Source: Ectopseudomonas chengduensis
GTDB taxonomy: Bacteria; Pseudomonadota; Gammaproteobacteria; Pseudomonadales; Pseudomonadaceae
DNA: 64,000 nt
Direction: 5' to 3'
Assembly: GCF_900102635.1 (NCBI RefSeq)
Contig: NZ_FMZQ01000002.1
Span: forward strand, 370,632 to 434,631
The position numbers and the translations under genes are program-made. The stretch's first letter is position 1. Each line of letters begins with the position of its first letter. The notes under the pieces were generated by a model. That model saw only the letters and a program-made list of their open reading frames with translations, was not told where the DNA came from and searched no databases. Shown here piece after piece: positions 35,430-46,104 of this stretch.

Positions 35430-36632
35430 TCAGATGATCCCGCGCTCGCGCAGGCCGGCGACCTGTTCCGCGCTGAGGCCGAGGCCGGCGAGGATGTCGT
35501 CGTTGTGCTCGCCCAGTTGCGGGCCGCCGGTGCCGATGCGACCCGGCGTACGGCTGAGCTTGGGCAGTACGCCCGGCACCTTGAGCGGGCCGACGCTGGT
35601 CTGCACCTGCTCGATCATCTGCCGCGCCAGGTAGTGCGGGTCGCTGACGATATCGGCGGCGGTGTAGGGGTAGCCGGCCGGCACGCGGGCGCCCTTGAGC
35701 GCTTCGATCACCTCATCGCGGCCACGCTGCGCGGTCCATTCGGCGATGGCGCCGTCGATCAGTTCGGCATGCTGGCTGCGTCCATCGTTCTGCGCCAGGC
35801 GCGGGTCGTTGCCCAGGTCGTCGCGGCCGATCAGGCTCATCAGGCGCTTGTAGATGCTGTCGCCATTGCCGGCGATCAGCACGTAGCTGCCGTCCTTGCA
35901 GGGGTAGGAGTTGGACGGGGTGATGCCGGGCAGGGCGCTGCCGGCCGGCTCGCGGACGTAGCCGAAGGCGTCGTATTCGGGAATCAGGCTTTCCATCATG
36001 GCGAACACCGACTCGTACAGTGCCACGTCGATCTCCTGGCCTTCACCGCTGCGCGCCCGCTCCTGCAGGGCCAGCAGCACGCCGATCACGCCGTACAGCG
36101 AAGACAGCGAGTCGCCGATGCTGATGCCGACGCGCACCGGCGCCTGGCCGGGGTAGCCGGACAGATGGCGCAGGCCGCCCATGGCTTCGCCGATCACGCC
36201 GAAACCGGGCAGGTCGCGGTAGGGGCCGGTCTGCCCGTAGCCGGAGATGCGCAGCATGATCAGCCGTGGGTTGATCGCTTTCAGCGCCTCGTAGCTCAGG
36301 CCCCAGCCTTCCAGCGTGCCGGGGCGGAAGTTCTCCACCAGCACGTCGGCCTCGCTCACCAGCTTACGCACGATGTCCTGGGCTTCGGCCTGTTTCAGGT
36401 CGAGGGTCAGCGAGCGCTTGTTGCGCGACTGCACGTGCCACCAGAGCGAGGTGCCGTCCTTGATCTTGCGCCACTTGCGCAACGGGTCGCCGACACCCGG
36501 CGGCTCGATTTTGATCACGTCGGCGCCGAATTCGCCGAGCAGCTTGCTGGCGAAGGGACCGGCGATGAGCTGGCCCATCTCGATCACCTTGAGCCCCTGC
36601 AGGGCCATGTTGCTGGTGTTGTTTTGAGTCAT
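35430..36632 (-). CDS. CaiB/BaiF CoA-transferase, possible succinyl-CoA:(R)-citramalate CoA-transferase
   Basis: A 400-residue class III CoA-transferase: IEMGQLIAGPFASKLLGEFGADVIK, SRNKRSLTLDLKQ, LVENFRPGTLEGWGL, RISGYGQTGPYRDLPGFG, GEGQEIDVALYESVF. From memory it resembles the Chloroflexus succinyl-CoA:(R)-citramalate enzyme, which also pairs with an HMGL-type lyase. The usual catalytic Asp of the GYDLxxQ motif reads Gly in PGFGVIGEAMGG, as it is altered in that subgroup, so the nucleophile is uncertain. It is first in a leftward pair with the lyase and divergent from a LysR gene. Substrate is inference. Confidence 0.8.
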   Translation of the reverse strand: MTQNNTSNMALQGLKVIEMGQLIAGPFASKLLGEFGADVIKIEPPGVGDPLRKWRKIKDGTSLWWHVQSRNKRSLTLDLKQAEAQDIVRKLVSEADVLVENFRPGTLEGWGLSYEALKAINPRLIMLRISGYGQTGPYRDLPGFGVIGEAMGGLRHLSGYPGQAPVRVGISIGDSLSSLYGVIGVLLALQERARSGEGQEIDVALYESVFAMMESLIPEYDAFGYVREPAGSALPGITPSNSYPCKDGSYVLIAGNGDSIYKRLMSLIGRDDLGNDPRLAQNDGRSQHAELIDGAIAEWTAQRGRDEVIEALKGARVPAGYPYTAADIVSDPHYLARQMIEQVQTSVGPLKVPGVLPKLSRTPGRIGTGGPQLGEHNDDILAGLGLSAEQVAGLRERGII

Positions 36633-36722
36633 GGTTGCACCTGATTTGCCTGTGCGTTTCTCGTGGTGCGCAGGATGGCGCAGCGGCGCGGTGCCGACAA
36701 TTGCCCAATGGCCAAGCTAGGC

Positions 36723-36788
36723 TTCGCGTATCACGAAGTGGCATGCTGTAAATCAGCCTTCTGGCAGCCTAGCTTCGCCAGGCACGAA
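36723..36788. promoter_or_regulatory. Two LysR-type boxes (TTCG-N7-CGAA)
   Basis: TTCGCGTATCACGAA (36723-36737) and TTCGCCAGGCACGAA (36774-36788) share arms, contain the T-N11-A LysR core and have similar flanks (CTAGGC before, TGG after). Their centres are 51 bases apart. The second touches the LysR start at 36800, as expected for autorepression. Confidence 0.65.
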
Positions 36789-36799
36789 ATGGAGAACCC

Positions 36800-38843
<2,044 letters not shown>

Positions 38844-38850
38844 GCCCCAT

Positions 38851-38885
38851 GACCGCCCCGGGCCCACGTACCTGGGGCGGTCTTT
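38851..38885 (+). terminator. Intercistronic hairpin between dctP and dctQ
   Basis: GACCGCCCC...GGGGCGGTC followed by TTTC, seven bases after the dctP stop. It probably stops most transcripts so that the binding protein is made in excess over the membrane subunits. Confidence 0.65.
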
Positions 38886-38994
38886 CATTCGCCGTCGCCT
38901 AAGGCGGCGTTTGCCAATGACGAATATCGCGCCGGTCCAGGCTCGGTTAGATTCGTCCGACTCCTGACAATCACAAGAACCTCGCGGAGATGCC

Positions 38995-39624
38995 ATGAAC
39001 GCCTTGCGGCGCGTCTGGGAGCACTTCGAGGAAGGCTTTATCGCTTTCCTCCTGGCGGCCATGACGCTGATCACTTTCGTCTACGTGATCCTCAACAACT
39101 TCTACACCCTGTTCTATTGGCTGGGTGACCATTTCGGCGGTAACGAGTTTCTGCTCGGTATCGGCGACGCCATTCTCGACATGGCCCAGGCGATGACCTG
39201 GAGCAATGCCCTGACCAAGGCGCTGTTCGGCTGGCTGATCTTCTTCGGCCTGGCCTATGGCGTGCGTACCGCCGGCCACATCGGTGTCGACGCCCTGGTC
39301 AAGCTCGCCCCGCGCCACATCCAGCGCGTCATTGGCGTAATTGCCTGCTCGGCCTGCCTGGGCTACGCCGGCCTGATCGCGGTCGGCAGTTTCGACTGGG
39401 TGCACACCCTGTTCATCGCCGGCATCGGTGCCGAAGACCTCGGCCACTACGGCGTGCAGCAATGGCATATCGGCATGATCGTGCCGTTCGGCTACGCCAT
39501 GGTGTTCGTCCGCTTCCTGGAAATCCTCGTCCGTATCCTGCGCAACGAGCAGACCGGCCTCGGCCTGGCTGACGAAGCCGCCGATGCGCTGAAAATCAAT
39601 GAGCACGAGGAGCCCAAGCAATGA
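38995..39624 (+). CDS. dctQ: TRAP transporter small membrane subunit DctQ
   Basis: A 209-residue, four-helix membrane protein (helices about 15-40, 75-95, 115-135 and 155-180). The first helix FIAFLLAAMTLITFVYVILNN and GVRTAGHIGVDALVKLAPRH are typical of DctQ. It forms the small partner of DctM. The N-terminal and C-terminal ends are longer than in the shortest family members. The last codons overlap the dctM start (ATGA). Confidence 0.9.
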   Translation: MNALRRVWEHFEEGFIAFLLAAMTLITFVYVILNNFYTLFYWLGDHFGGNEFLLGIGDAILDMAQAMTWSNALTKALFGWLIFFGLAYGVRTAGHIGVDALVKLAPRHIQRVIGVIACSACLGYAGLIAVGSFDWVHTLFIAGIGAEDLGHYGVQQWHIGMIVPFGYAMVFVRFLEILVRILRNEQTGLGLADEAADALKINEHEEPKQ

Positions 39625-40904
39625 CCGTTCTGTTCCTCTTCCTGCTGCTGTTCTTGCTGATGTTCATCGGCGTGCCGATCGCCGCCTCGCTCGGCCTCGC
39701 CGGCTCGATCACCATCATGCTGTTCAGCCCCGACTCGGTGCGTTCGCTGGCGATCAAGCTGTTCGAGACCTCCGAGCACTACACCCTGTTGGCGATCCCG
39801 TTCTTCCTGCTCTCCGGTGCGTTCATGACCACCGGTGGCGTGGCGCGTCGCCTGATCGACTTCGCCAACGCCTGCGTCGGTCACATCCGTGGCGGCCTGG
39901 CCATCGGTGCGGTACTGGCGTGCATGCTGTTCGCTGCGCTGTCCGGTTCCTCGCCGGCGACCGTGGCCGCAGTGGGCTCGATTGCCATCGCCGGCATGGT
40001 GCGTTCCGGTTACCCGCAGGCCTTCGGCGCCGGCATCGTCTGTAACGCCGGTACCCTGGGCATCCTGATTCCGCCGTCGATCGTAATGGTGGTGTACGCC
40101 GCCGCCACCGAGCAGTCGGTGGGCAAGCTGTTCATGGCCGGGGTGATTCCAGGTCTGATGCTCGGCCTGGTGCTGATGATCGCGATCTACATCGTCGCGC
40201 GCATCAAGAAGCTACCGGCCCTGCCGCGCGCCAGCTTCCGCGAGTGGCTGCGTTCCGCCCGTGAAGCGTTCTGGGGCCTGCTGCTGATGGTGATCATCCT
40301 CGGCGGTATCTACACCGGCATGTTCACCCCGACCGAGGCGGCGGCCGTGGCCGCGGTGTACGCCGGCTTCGTCGCCCTGTTCGTGTACAAGGACCTGAAG
40401 ATCCGCGAGTGCCCGAAGGTGCTGCTGGAGTCCGGCAAGCTGACCATCATGCTGATGTTCATCATTGCCAACGCCATGCTCTTCGCCCACGTGCTGACCA
40501 CCGAGCAGATTCCGCAGACCATCACCGCCTGGGTGGTGGATCTGGGTCTGCAGCCCTGGCAGTTCCTGCTGGTGGTGAACATCGTGCTGCTGATCGCCGG
40601 TGCCTTCATGGAGCCGTCGGCGATCATCCTGATCCTGGCGCCGATCCTCTTCCCGATCGCCATGCAACTGGGCATCGACCCGATCCACCTGGGCATCATC
40701 ATGGTGGTGAACATGGAGATCGGCTTGATCACGCCGCCGGTGGGGCTGAACCTGTTCGTCACCTCGGCGGTAACGGGCATGCCACTGACGGCAGTGATCC
40801 GCGCCGCGCTGCCATGGCTGATGCTGCTGATCAGCTTCCTGATGGTGATTACCTACATCCCGGCCGTCTCCCTGGCGCTGCCGAACTGGCTGGGGATGAG
40901 CTAG
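39621..40904 (+). CDS. dctM: TRAP transporter large permease DctM
   Basis: A 427-residue permease with about 12 helices that moves substrate with sodium. Family signatures are IPFFLLSGAFMTTGGVARRLIDF, LSGSSPATVAAVGSIAI, GILIPPSIVMVVYA, GGIYTGMFTPTEAAAVAAVYA and TPPVGLNLFVTS. Translation is coupled to dctQ through ATGA. A good terminator follows at 40935-40958. Only one QM pair exists in the window for two DctP proteins. Confidence 0.93.
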   Translation: MTVLFLFLLLFLLMFIGVPIAASLGLAGSITIMLFSPDSVRSLAIKLFETSEHYTLLAIPFFLLSGAFMTTGGVARRLIDFANACVGHIRGGLAIGAVLACMLFAALSGSSPATVAAVGSIAIAGMVRSGYPQAFGAGIVCNAGTLGILIPPSIVMVVYAAATEQSVGKLFMAGVIPGLMLGLVLMIAIYIVARIKKLPALPRASFREWLRSAREAFWGLLLMVIILGGIYTGMFTPTEAAAVAAVYAGFVALFVYKDLKIRECPKVLLESGKLTIMLMFIIANAMLFAHVLTTEQIPQTITAWVVDLGLQPWQFLLVVNIVLLIAGAFMEPSAIILILAPILFPIAMQLGIDPIHLGIIMVVNMEIGLITPPVGLNLFVTSAVTGMPLTAVIRAALPWLMLLISFLMVITYIPAVSLALPNWLGMS

Positions 40905-40934
40905 GCAGCCGTCGATACCGCGTCTACCTCTGCG

Positions 40935-40958
40935 CCCGGCCTTGTGCCGGGTTTTTTT
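40935..40958 (+). terminator. Rho-independent terminator after dctM
   Basis: CCCGGC-CTTGT-GCCGGG followed by seven Ts, 30 bases after the dctM stop. Confidence 0.85.
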
Positions 40959-41023
40959 ATCTGCGCGCCTCGACGTATCCATGACGCTGTTGAATTGGCT
41001 CGACATATGCCAGGCAGGGCTTC

Positions 41024-41057
41024 AAGACCATGGTCTTAGAGCGGTAAGACCATGGTC
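41024..41057. promoter_or_regulatory. Paired palindromes upstream of acsA
   Basis: AAGACCATGGTCTT (41024-41037) is a perfect palindrome; TAAGACCATGGTC (41045-41057) repeats it. The centres are 21 bases apart, two helical turns, and about 85-105 bases before acsA. This looks like a dimeric operator for an activator. Confidence 0.6.
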
Positions 41058-41128
41058 GAATGGCCTCACGAAGGGTCGGGGGATACAAAAGGCACCATAC
41101 AAAAACAACTCCCCGTCGAGGTGATTCC

Positions 41129-43090
41129 ATGAGTGCTGCGTCTCTTTACCCTGTGCGTCCCGAAGTGGCCGCGCGGACCCTCACTGACGAGGCCACCTAC
41201 AAGGCCATGTACCAACAGTCCGTGGTCAACCCCGAGGGTTTCTGGCGCGAGCAGGGCAAGCGGATCGACTGGATCAAGCCCTACGACAAGGTCAAGCAGA
41301 CCACCTTCGACGATCACCACGTCGACATCAAGTGGTTCGCCGACGGTACCCTGAACGTCTCCTACAACTGCCTCGACCGTCACCTGGAAGAGCGCGGCGA
41401 CCAGATCGCGATCATCTGGGAAGGCGACGATCCGTCCGAGCACCGAGAAATCACCTACCGCGAGCTGCACGAACAAGTGTGCAAGTTCGCCAACGCTCTG
41501 CGCGGCCAGGACGTTCACCGCGGCGACGTGGTGACCATCTACATGCCGATGATCCCGGAAGCCGTGGTGGCCATGCTGGCCTGTGCGCGCATCGGCGCAA
41601 TCCACTCCGTAGTATTCGGTGGTTTCTCGCCGGAGGCTCTGGCCGGGCGCATCATCGATTGCCAGTCCAAGGTGGTGATCACCGCTGACGAAGGGCTGCG
41701 TGGCGGCAAGAAAGTACCGCTCAAGGCCAACGTCGACGACGCCCTGACCAACCCCGAGACCCGCAGCATCCAGAAGGTCATCGTGGTGCAGCGCACCGGT
41801 TCCGAAATCAAGTGGAACCAGCATCGTGACATCTGGTACGAAGACCTGATGAAGGTTGCCGGCAGCGTCTGCGCACCCAAGGAAATGGGCGCTGAAGAAG
41901 CCCTGTTCATCCTCTACACCTCCGGGTCCACCGGCAAGCCCAAGGGCGTGCTGCACACCACCGGCGGCTACCTGGTATACGCCTCGCTGACCCATGAGCG
42001 CGTGTTCGACTACCGTCCGGGCGAGGTCTTCTGGTGCACCGCCGATATCGGTTGGGTCACCGGCCACACCTACCTGGTCTACGGGCCGCTGTCCAACGGT
42101 GCCACTACCGTGATGTTCGAAGGCGTACCGAACTATCCGGACGTTTCCCGCGTGGCCAAGATCGTCGACAAGCACAAGGTCAACATCCTCTACACCGCCC
42201 CGACTGCCATTCGCGCCATGATGGCCGAGGGCAAGGCCGCGGTCGAAGGCGCCGATGGTTCCAGCCTGCGTCTGCTCGGTTCGGTCGGTGAGCCGATCAA
42301 CCCGGAAGCCTGGCAGTGGTACTACGAGAACGTCGGTCAGAGCCGTTGCCCGATCGTCGACACCTGGTGGCAGACCGAAACCGGTGCCTGCCTGATGACC
42401 CCGCTGCCGGGTGCCCATGGCCTCAAGCCGGGCTCCGCTGCACGTCCGTTCTTCGGCGTACAGCCGGCGCTGGTGGATAATCTGGGCAACATCATCGAAG
42501 GCGCTGCCGAAGGCAACCTGGTGATCATCGATTCCTGGCCGGGTCAGGCACGTACCCTGTACGGCGACCACGACCGCTTCGTCGACACCTACTTCAAGAC
42601 TTTCCGTGGCATGTACTTCACCGGTGACGGTGCGCGCCGCGACGAAGACGGTTACTGGTGGATCACCGGCCGCGTCGACGACGTGCTCAACGTATCCGGC
42701 CACCGCATGGGCACCGCCGAGATCGAGAGCGCCATGGTCGCCCACCCGAAAGTGGCCGAGGCTGCAGTGGTCGGTGTACCGCACGACATCAAAGGGCAGG
42801 GCATCTACGTCTACGTCACCCTCAATGCGGGCGAGGAAGCATCGGAGCAACTGCGTCAGGAACTGCGTAACTGGGTGCGCAAGGAAATCGGCCCGATCGC
42901 CACGCCGGACGTTATTCAGTGGGCTCCGGGCCTGCCGAAGACCCGCTCGGGCAAGATCATGCGCCGTATCCTGCGCAAGATCGCTACCGCCGAATACGAT
43001 TCTCTCGGCGACATCTCCACGCTGGCCGATCCTGGCGTGGTGCAGCACCTCATCGACACGCATCGCCAGATGCAAGCCGCCTGCGCCTGA
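41129..43090 (+). CDS. acsA: Acetyl-CoA synthetase
   Basis: Makes acetyl-CoA from acetate, ATP and CoA. 653 residues, full AMP-forming ligase: P-loop [50 protein letters not shown], and the acetylation lysine in [10 protein letters not shown]. Start ATG 41129 follows TCGAGGTGATT; an in-frame upstream ATG at 41060 adds untypical residues. It is transcribed alone after the dctM terminator. The same order (TRAP genes then acsA) is remembered from P. aeruginosa PA0884-PA0887. Confidence 0.97.
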   Translation: MSAASLYPVRPEVAARTLTDEATYKAMYQQSVVNPEGFWREQGKRIDWIKPYDKVKQTTFDDHHVDIKWFADGTLNVSYNCLDRHLEERGDQIAIIWEGDDPSEHREITYRELHEQVCKFANALRGQDVHRGDVVTIYMPMIPEAVVAMLACARIGAIHSVVFGGFSPEALAGRIIDCQSKVVITADEGLRGGKKVPLKANVDDALTNPETRSIQKVIVVQRTGSEIKWNQHRDIWYEDLMKVAGSVCAPKEMGAEEALFILYTSGSTGKPKGVLHTTGGYLVYASLTHERVFDYRPGEVFWCTADIGWVTGHTYLVYGPLSNGATTVMFEGVPNYPDVSRVAKIVDKHKVNILYTAPTAIRAMMAEGKAAVEGADGSSLRLLGSVGEPINPEAWQWYYENVGQSRCPIVDTWWQTETGACLMTPLPGAHGLKPGSAARPFFGVQPALVDNLGNIIEGAAEGNLVIIDSWPGQARTLYGDHDRFVDTYFKTFRGMYFTGDGARRDEDGYWWITGRVDDVLNVSGHRMGTAEIESAMVAHPKVAEAAVVGVPHDIKGQGIYVYVTLNAGEEASEQLRQELRNWVRKEIGPIATPDVIQWAPGLPKTRSGKIMRRILRKIATAEYDSLGDISTLADPGVVQHLIDTHRQMQAACA

Positions 43091-43106
43091 TCGGCAACGG
43101 CAACCG

Positions 43107-43142
43107 AAAGCCCCGCCCGGCCACAAGCCCGGCGGGGCTTTT
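43107..43142 (+). terminator. Rho-independent terminator after acsA
   Basis: AAAGCCCCGCC...GGCGGGGCTTTT, a strong GC stem with A/T tails, 16 bases after the acsA stop. Confidence 0.85.
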
Positions 43143-43171
43143 CATTTCCGGATGTCAGGATTTGCTTAAAG

Positions 43172-43197
43172 TTGTACATAAGATTTAATTTGTACAA
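43172..43197. promoter_or_regulatory. Inverted repeat TTGTACA-N12-TGTACAA
   Basis: Seven-base arms around an AT-rich spacer, about 95 bases upstream of the chemoreceptor start. A very similar CTGTACA-N11-TGTACAG lies at 61012-61036 before an acyl-CoA dehydrogenase gene. Confidence 0.5.
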
Positions 43198-43293
43198 TTG
43201 TTGTATCGATATGCATAGTGGCGCAGTGCCAGTCGGTGCAGTCGAATGACGCACCTCTGTCCGTTCATCCCTGACGACTCAGAGGTCTCCCCA

Positions 43294-44925
43294 ATGCTTG
43301 CCAATCTCAATATTTCCCAGAAGCTGTACGCGGGGTTCGGCGTCGTTCTGCTGATCATTCTGCTGCTGGTGCTGTCCACCTGGCGTGGCTTCGACCAAGT
43401 CGAGCGTGCGGTGCGGCTGAATATCCACACCTATGACGTGATCAACGAATCTGCCGATCTGCTGGCCAACCTGATCAATATCGAAACTGGTGCGCGGGGA
43501 TTCGTCATCACCGGGCGAGACCAGTTTCTCGGCCCTATGGAATCCGGCGAGAGAGAGCTCCAGGCGCATATGGCGCAACTGCGCCAACTGACTAGGGACA
43601 ACCCTGCTCAGCAGCGCCGCCTCAGCGAGCTGCAGGCCTTGCATGATCAATGGCTGGGCGAAGACATCAACGGCAATCTGGAATTGCGCCGCCAGGTGAA
43701 CGCCGGCACGCAGCGTTTCGATGCTCTGGTCGAACAGGTTTCGTCAGGTAGCGCCAAGGTCAAGATGGATGCCATGCGCCGTATCTTGAGCGAGATTCAG
43801 AGCGAGGAGCGTGCGTTGCTGGAGCAGCGCACGGCGTCGATGAATGCTGCCAAGTCCGAGTCGCTGATGATCTTGCTGGTCGGCGGGCTGATCGCTGCGG
43901 TGCTCGCCATTAGCGTGGCCTTCCTCCTCTCGCACAGCATTGCCGGGCGTTTGCGGCAGGTGGTGGAGGTGGCACGCAATGTTGCCCAGGGGCGCCTCGA
44001 CTCGGATATCGAGCGGGCCGGCCGTGACGAGATCGGTGTGCTGCTGGATGCCTTCGCCACCATGCAGGAAAGGCTGCGCGAGATGATCGGGCAGATCCGT
44101 GCCGGCGCGGTGCAGTTGGTTGAAGCTGCGCAGAACATCTCCAGTGCTTCCACGCAGTTGTCGGTTTCCACTCAGGAGCAGTCGCAGGCGGCGTCGAGCA
44201 TGGCGGCGACGGTGGAGGAGCTGACCGTGAGCATCAATCACGTCGCCGACAACGCCAAGGAAGCGCATGGGCTGTCCAGCGACTCGGGCAGGCAGTCGGC
44301 CGAGGGCGGTGCGGTGATCCAGGAAACCCTCGCCAGCATGCAGCGCATCGCTGACACGGTGCAGGGCGCTGCGGCCCAGATCGCTGAGCTCGGCCAGCAT
44401 TCGGATCAGATCTCCTCGATCGTCAACGTGATCAAGGAAATCGCCGATCAGACCAACCTGCTGGCGCTCAATGCCGCCATCGAGGCGGCGCGGGCCGGCG
44501 AGCAGGGCCGCGGCTTCGCCGTGGTAGCCGACGAGGTGCGCCTGCTGGCGCAGCGTACCGCCAACTCGACCCAGGAAATCACCGAGATGATCAAGAAGAT
44601 TCAACTGGGCACGCGCAGTGCGGTGAGCAATATGGAAATCGGTGTGCAGCAGGTCAGCAGCGGGGTGGAGCAGGCCAGTCAGGCCGGTGATGCCATCGTC
44701 ACCATTCGCCAGGCTTCCGCCAGCGTGGTCGGTGTGGTCGATCAGATCTCCCTGGCGCTGCGTGAGCAGACGGTCGCCAGTCAGGACGTGGCGCGCAATG
44801 TCGAGCGCATCGCACAGATGTCGATGGAGAACAGTGAGGCGGTGGCCGATACATCGCGCACCGCACAAGGCTTGCAGCAACTGGCGTTGTCGCTGGAAAA
44901 ACAGGTGGCTTCATTCCGTTTTTGA
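43294..44925 (+). CDS. Methyl-accepting chemotaxis protein with CHASE3 sensor
   Basis: A 543-residue chemoreceptor. The first membrane helix is about 11-30; a CHASE3-like periplasmic region (about 35-185) contains [31 protein letters not shown], cited as a landmark in two parts: [12 protein letters not shown] and [14 protein letters not shown] second helix lies near 190-212, HAMP follows, then the signalling domain with the tip [25 protein letters not shown]3 receptors usually sense an unknown extracellular or membrane signal. Start ATG 43294 is chosen for AGAGGT upstream and the immediate N-terminal helix. No CheR pentapeptide. Confidence 0.87.
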   Translation: MLANLNISQKLYAGFGVVLLIILLLVLSTWRGFDQVERAVRLNIHTYDVINESADLLANLINIETGARGFVITGRDQFLGPMESGERELQAHMAQLRQLTRDNPAQQRRLSELQALHDQWLGEDINGNLELRRQVNAGTQRFDALVEQVSSGSAKVKMDAMRRILSEIQSEERALLEQRTASMNAAKSESLMILLVGGLIAAVLAISVAFLLSHSIAGRLRQVVEVARNVAQGRLDSDIERAGRDEIGVLLDAFATMQERLREMIGQIRAGAVQLVEAAQNISSASTQLSVSTQEQSQAASSMAATVEELTVSINHVADNAKEAHGLSSDSGRQSAEGGAVIQETLASMQRIADTVQGAAAQIAELGQHSDQISSIVNVIKEIADQTNLLALNAAIEAARAGEQGRGFAVVADEVRLLAQRTANSTQEITEMIKKIQLGTRSAVSNMEIGVQQVSSGVEQASQAGDAIVTIRQASASVVGVVDQISLALREQTVASQDVARNVERIAQMSMENSEAVADTSRTAQGLQQLALSLEKQVASFRF

Positions 44926-44976
44926 CTAGGATGACAATGACGAAGTCTCCACGTCTTGTTCGATAAGGAAGAGCCT

Positions 44977-45756
44977 ATGGATATTGTCAGCCAGAGCATC
45001 TTTCCTCAGCCATTTCGGGCTGTGGGTTGCGCCGAATGCCGTAACGCCGAGGCCCTGGGTTTCGATTTCACAATGGCTTTTCAATTGATCGTCGATATCG
45101 AGCAGCAGCGGCCGTTCGCCTATGAAGCCCTGGTGCGGGGCTGCAATGGCGAATCCGCCGCGCAAGTGCTCGGACGGGTCAACGATGGCAACCGCTACCG
45201 TTTCGATCAGGCCTGCCGGGTCAAGGCCATCGAGCAGGCCGCCAAGCTTGGCCTGCTCGACATCCCGGATTGTCTGCTTAGCATCAACTTCCTGCCTAAT
45301 GCGGTGTATCGCGCCGAGACCTGCATTCGCGCCACGCTGGAAGCGGCGCAGCGCTTTGACTTCCCGCGCGAGCGGCTGATGTTCGAGGTGACCGAAGGCG
45401 AGCAGATCCATGATGCCGAGCACCTCAAGCGGATCTTCGCCGAGTACGGCAAGCAGGGCTTCACCACCGCCATCGACGATTTTGGCGCGGGCTACTCCGG
45501 GCTCAATCTGCTGGCCGAGTTTCAGCCGCACGTGCTCAAGCTGGACATGGCCCTGACCCGCGGTATCGATCAGGATCCGGTGCGCCAGGCCATCGTCGCC
45601 GGTATCGTGCTGGTCGCGCAGCGCCTGGGTATTCGCATCATCGCCGAGGGCATCGAAAGTGTTGGTGAGCGTGATGCGCTGATCGAGCTTGGTATCCGCT
45701 ACATGCAGGGATTTTTCTTCGCGCGTCCGGAAATGGACAGACTCTGCTGCGTTTGA
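44977..45756 (+). CDS. EAL-domain cyclic-di-GMP phosphodiesterase
   Basis: A 259-residue stand-alone EAL protein predicted to cleave c-di-GMP. Catalytic residues are present: YEALVRG (EAL), SINFLP (metal Asn), FEVTEGEQI (Glu), IDDFGAGYSGL (Asp pair), LKLDMALTRG (Lys) and IIAEGIES (Glu). An N-terminal 30-residue stretch has two cysteines (CAEC) and may bind metal or sense redox. Start ATG 44977 follows AAGGAAGAG. The gene starts 51 bases after the chemoreceptor, so a common transcript is likely. Confidence 0.87.
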   Translation: MDIVSQSIFPQPFRAVGCAECRNAEALGFDFTMAFQLIVDIEQQRPFAYEALVRGCNGESAAQVLGRVNDGNRYRFDQACRVKAIEQAAKLGLLDIPDCLLSINFLPNAVYRAETCIRATLEAAQRFDFPRERLMFEVTEGEQIHDAEHLKRIFAEYGKQGFTTAIDDFGAGYSGLNLLAEFQPHVLKLDMALTRGIDQDPVRQAIVAGIVLVAQRLGIRIIAEGIESVGERDALIELGIRYMQGFFFARPEMDRLCCV

Positions 45757-45843
45757 TGAAGCGTGAGATAGGCATGGGCAGGTCTTCCGTCACCTGCCCG
45801 GCCACTTGGCTTTCGTCCTGCGAGTCGATGGGGCTGCAGTGCT

Positions 45844-46104
45844 TCACCCGTCGGGATTAGCCCGGGGCGGCACGCGTTGGCTGTGCAGAATCATCCAGCG
45901 CAGCAGATCAGTTAGCCTGACCTGGTGATGTCTGACCATTTCCCATTGCGTGCATTCGCTGACGTAAAGCTCGACGTAACGACTGAGCACCAGATGGCAG
46001 CGGTCATCGCTCAGACGCAAATCGACCTCCCGGCAATGCAGCGATAGCGAGTCGGGATTCCTGATCCGCTGATAGAGCAGCAGCGAGTCATCAGTTCTGC
46101 TCAT
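45844..46104 (-). CDS. Hypothetical protein, coupled to mlaA
   Basis: An 86-residue ORF whose ATG lies within the last codons of mlaA (14-base overlap), so it would be translated by coupling. It is rich in Arg, His and Asp with CREVDLRLSDDRCHLVLSRY in the middle; no signal peptide or membrane helix is seen. I do not recognise a family. The close overlap and normal codon use make it likely to be real. The 87 bases between its end and the EAL gene hold a GGGCAGGT...ACCTGCCC hairpin (45777-45800). Confidence 0.5.
   Translation of the reverse strand: MSRTDDSLLLYQRIRNPDSLSLHCREVDLRLSDDRCHLVLSRYVELYVSECTQWEMVRHHQVRLTDLLRWMILHSQRVPPRANPDG

Noticed and set aside
41066..43126. Open frame antisense to acsA
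   Set aside because: Exact overlap with a well conserved enzyme gene; composition typical of complementary-strand shadows.
45777..45800. Terminator after the EAL gene
   Set aside because: GGGCAGGT/ACCTGCCC hairpin has no T tract on either strand.
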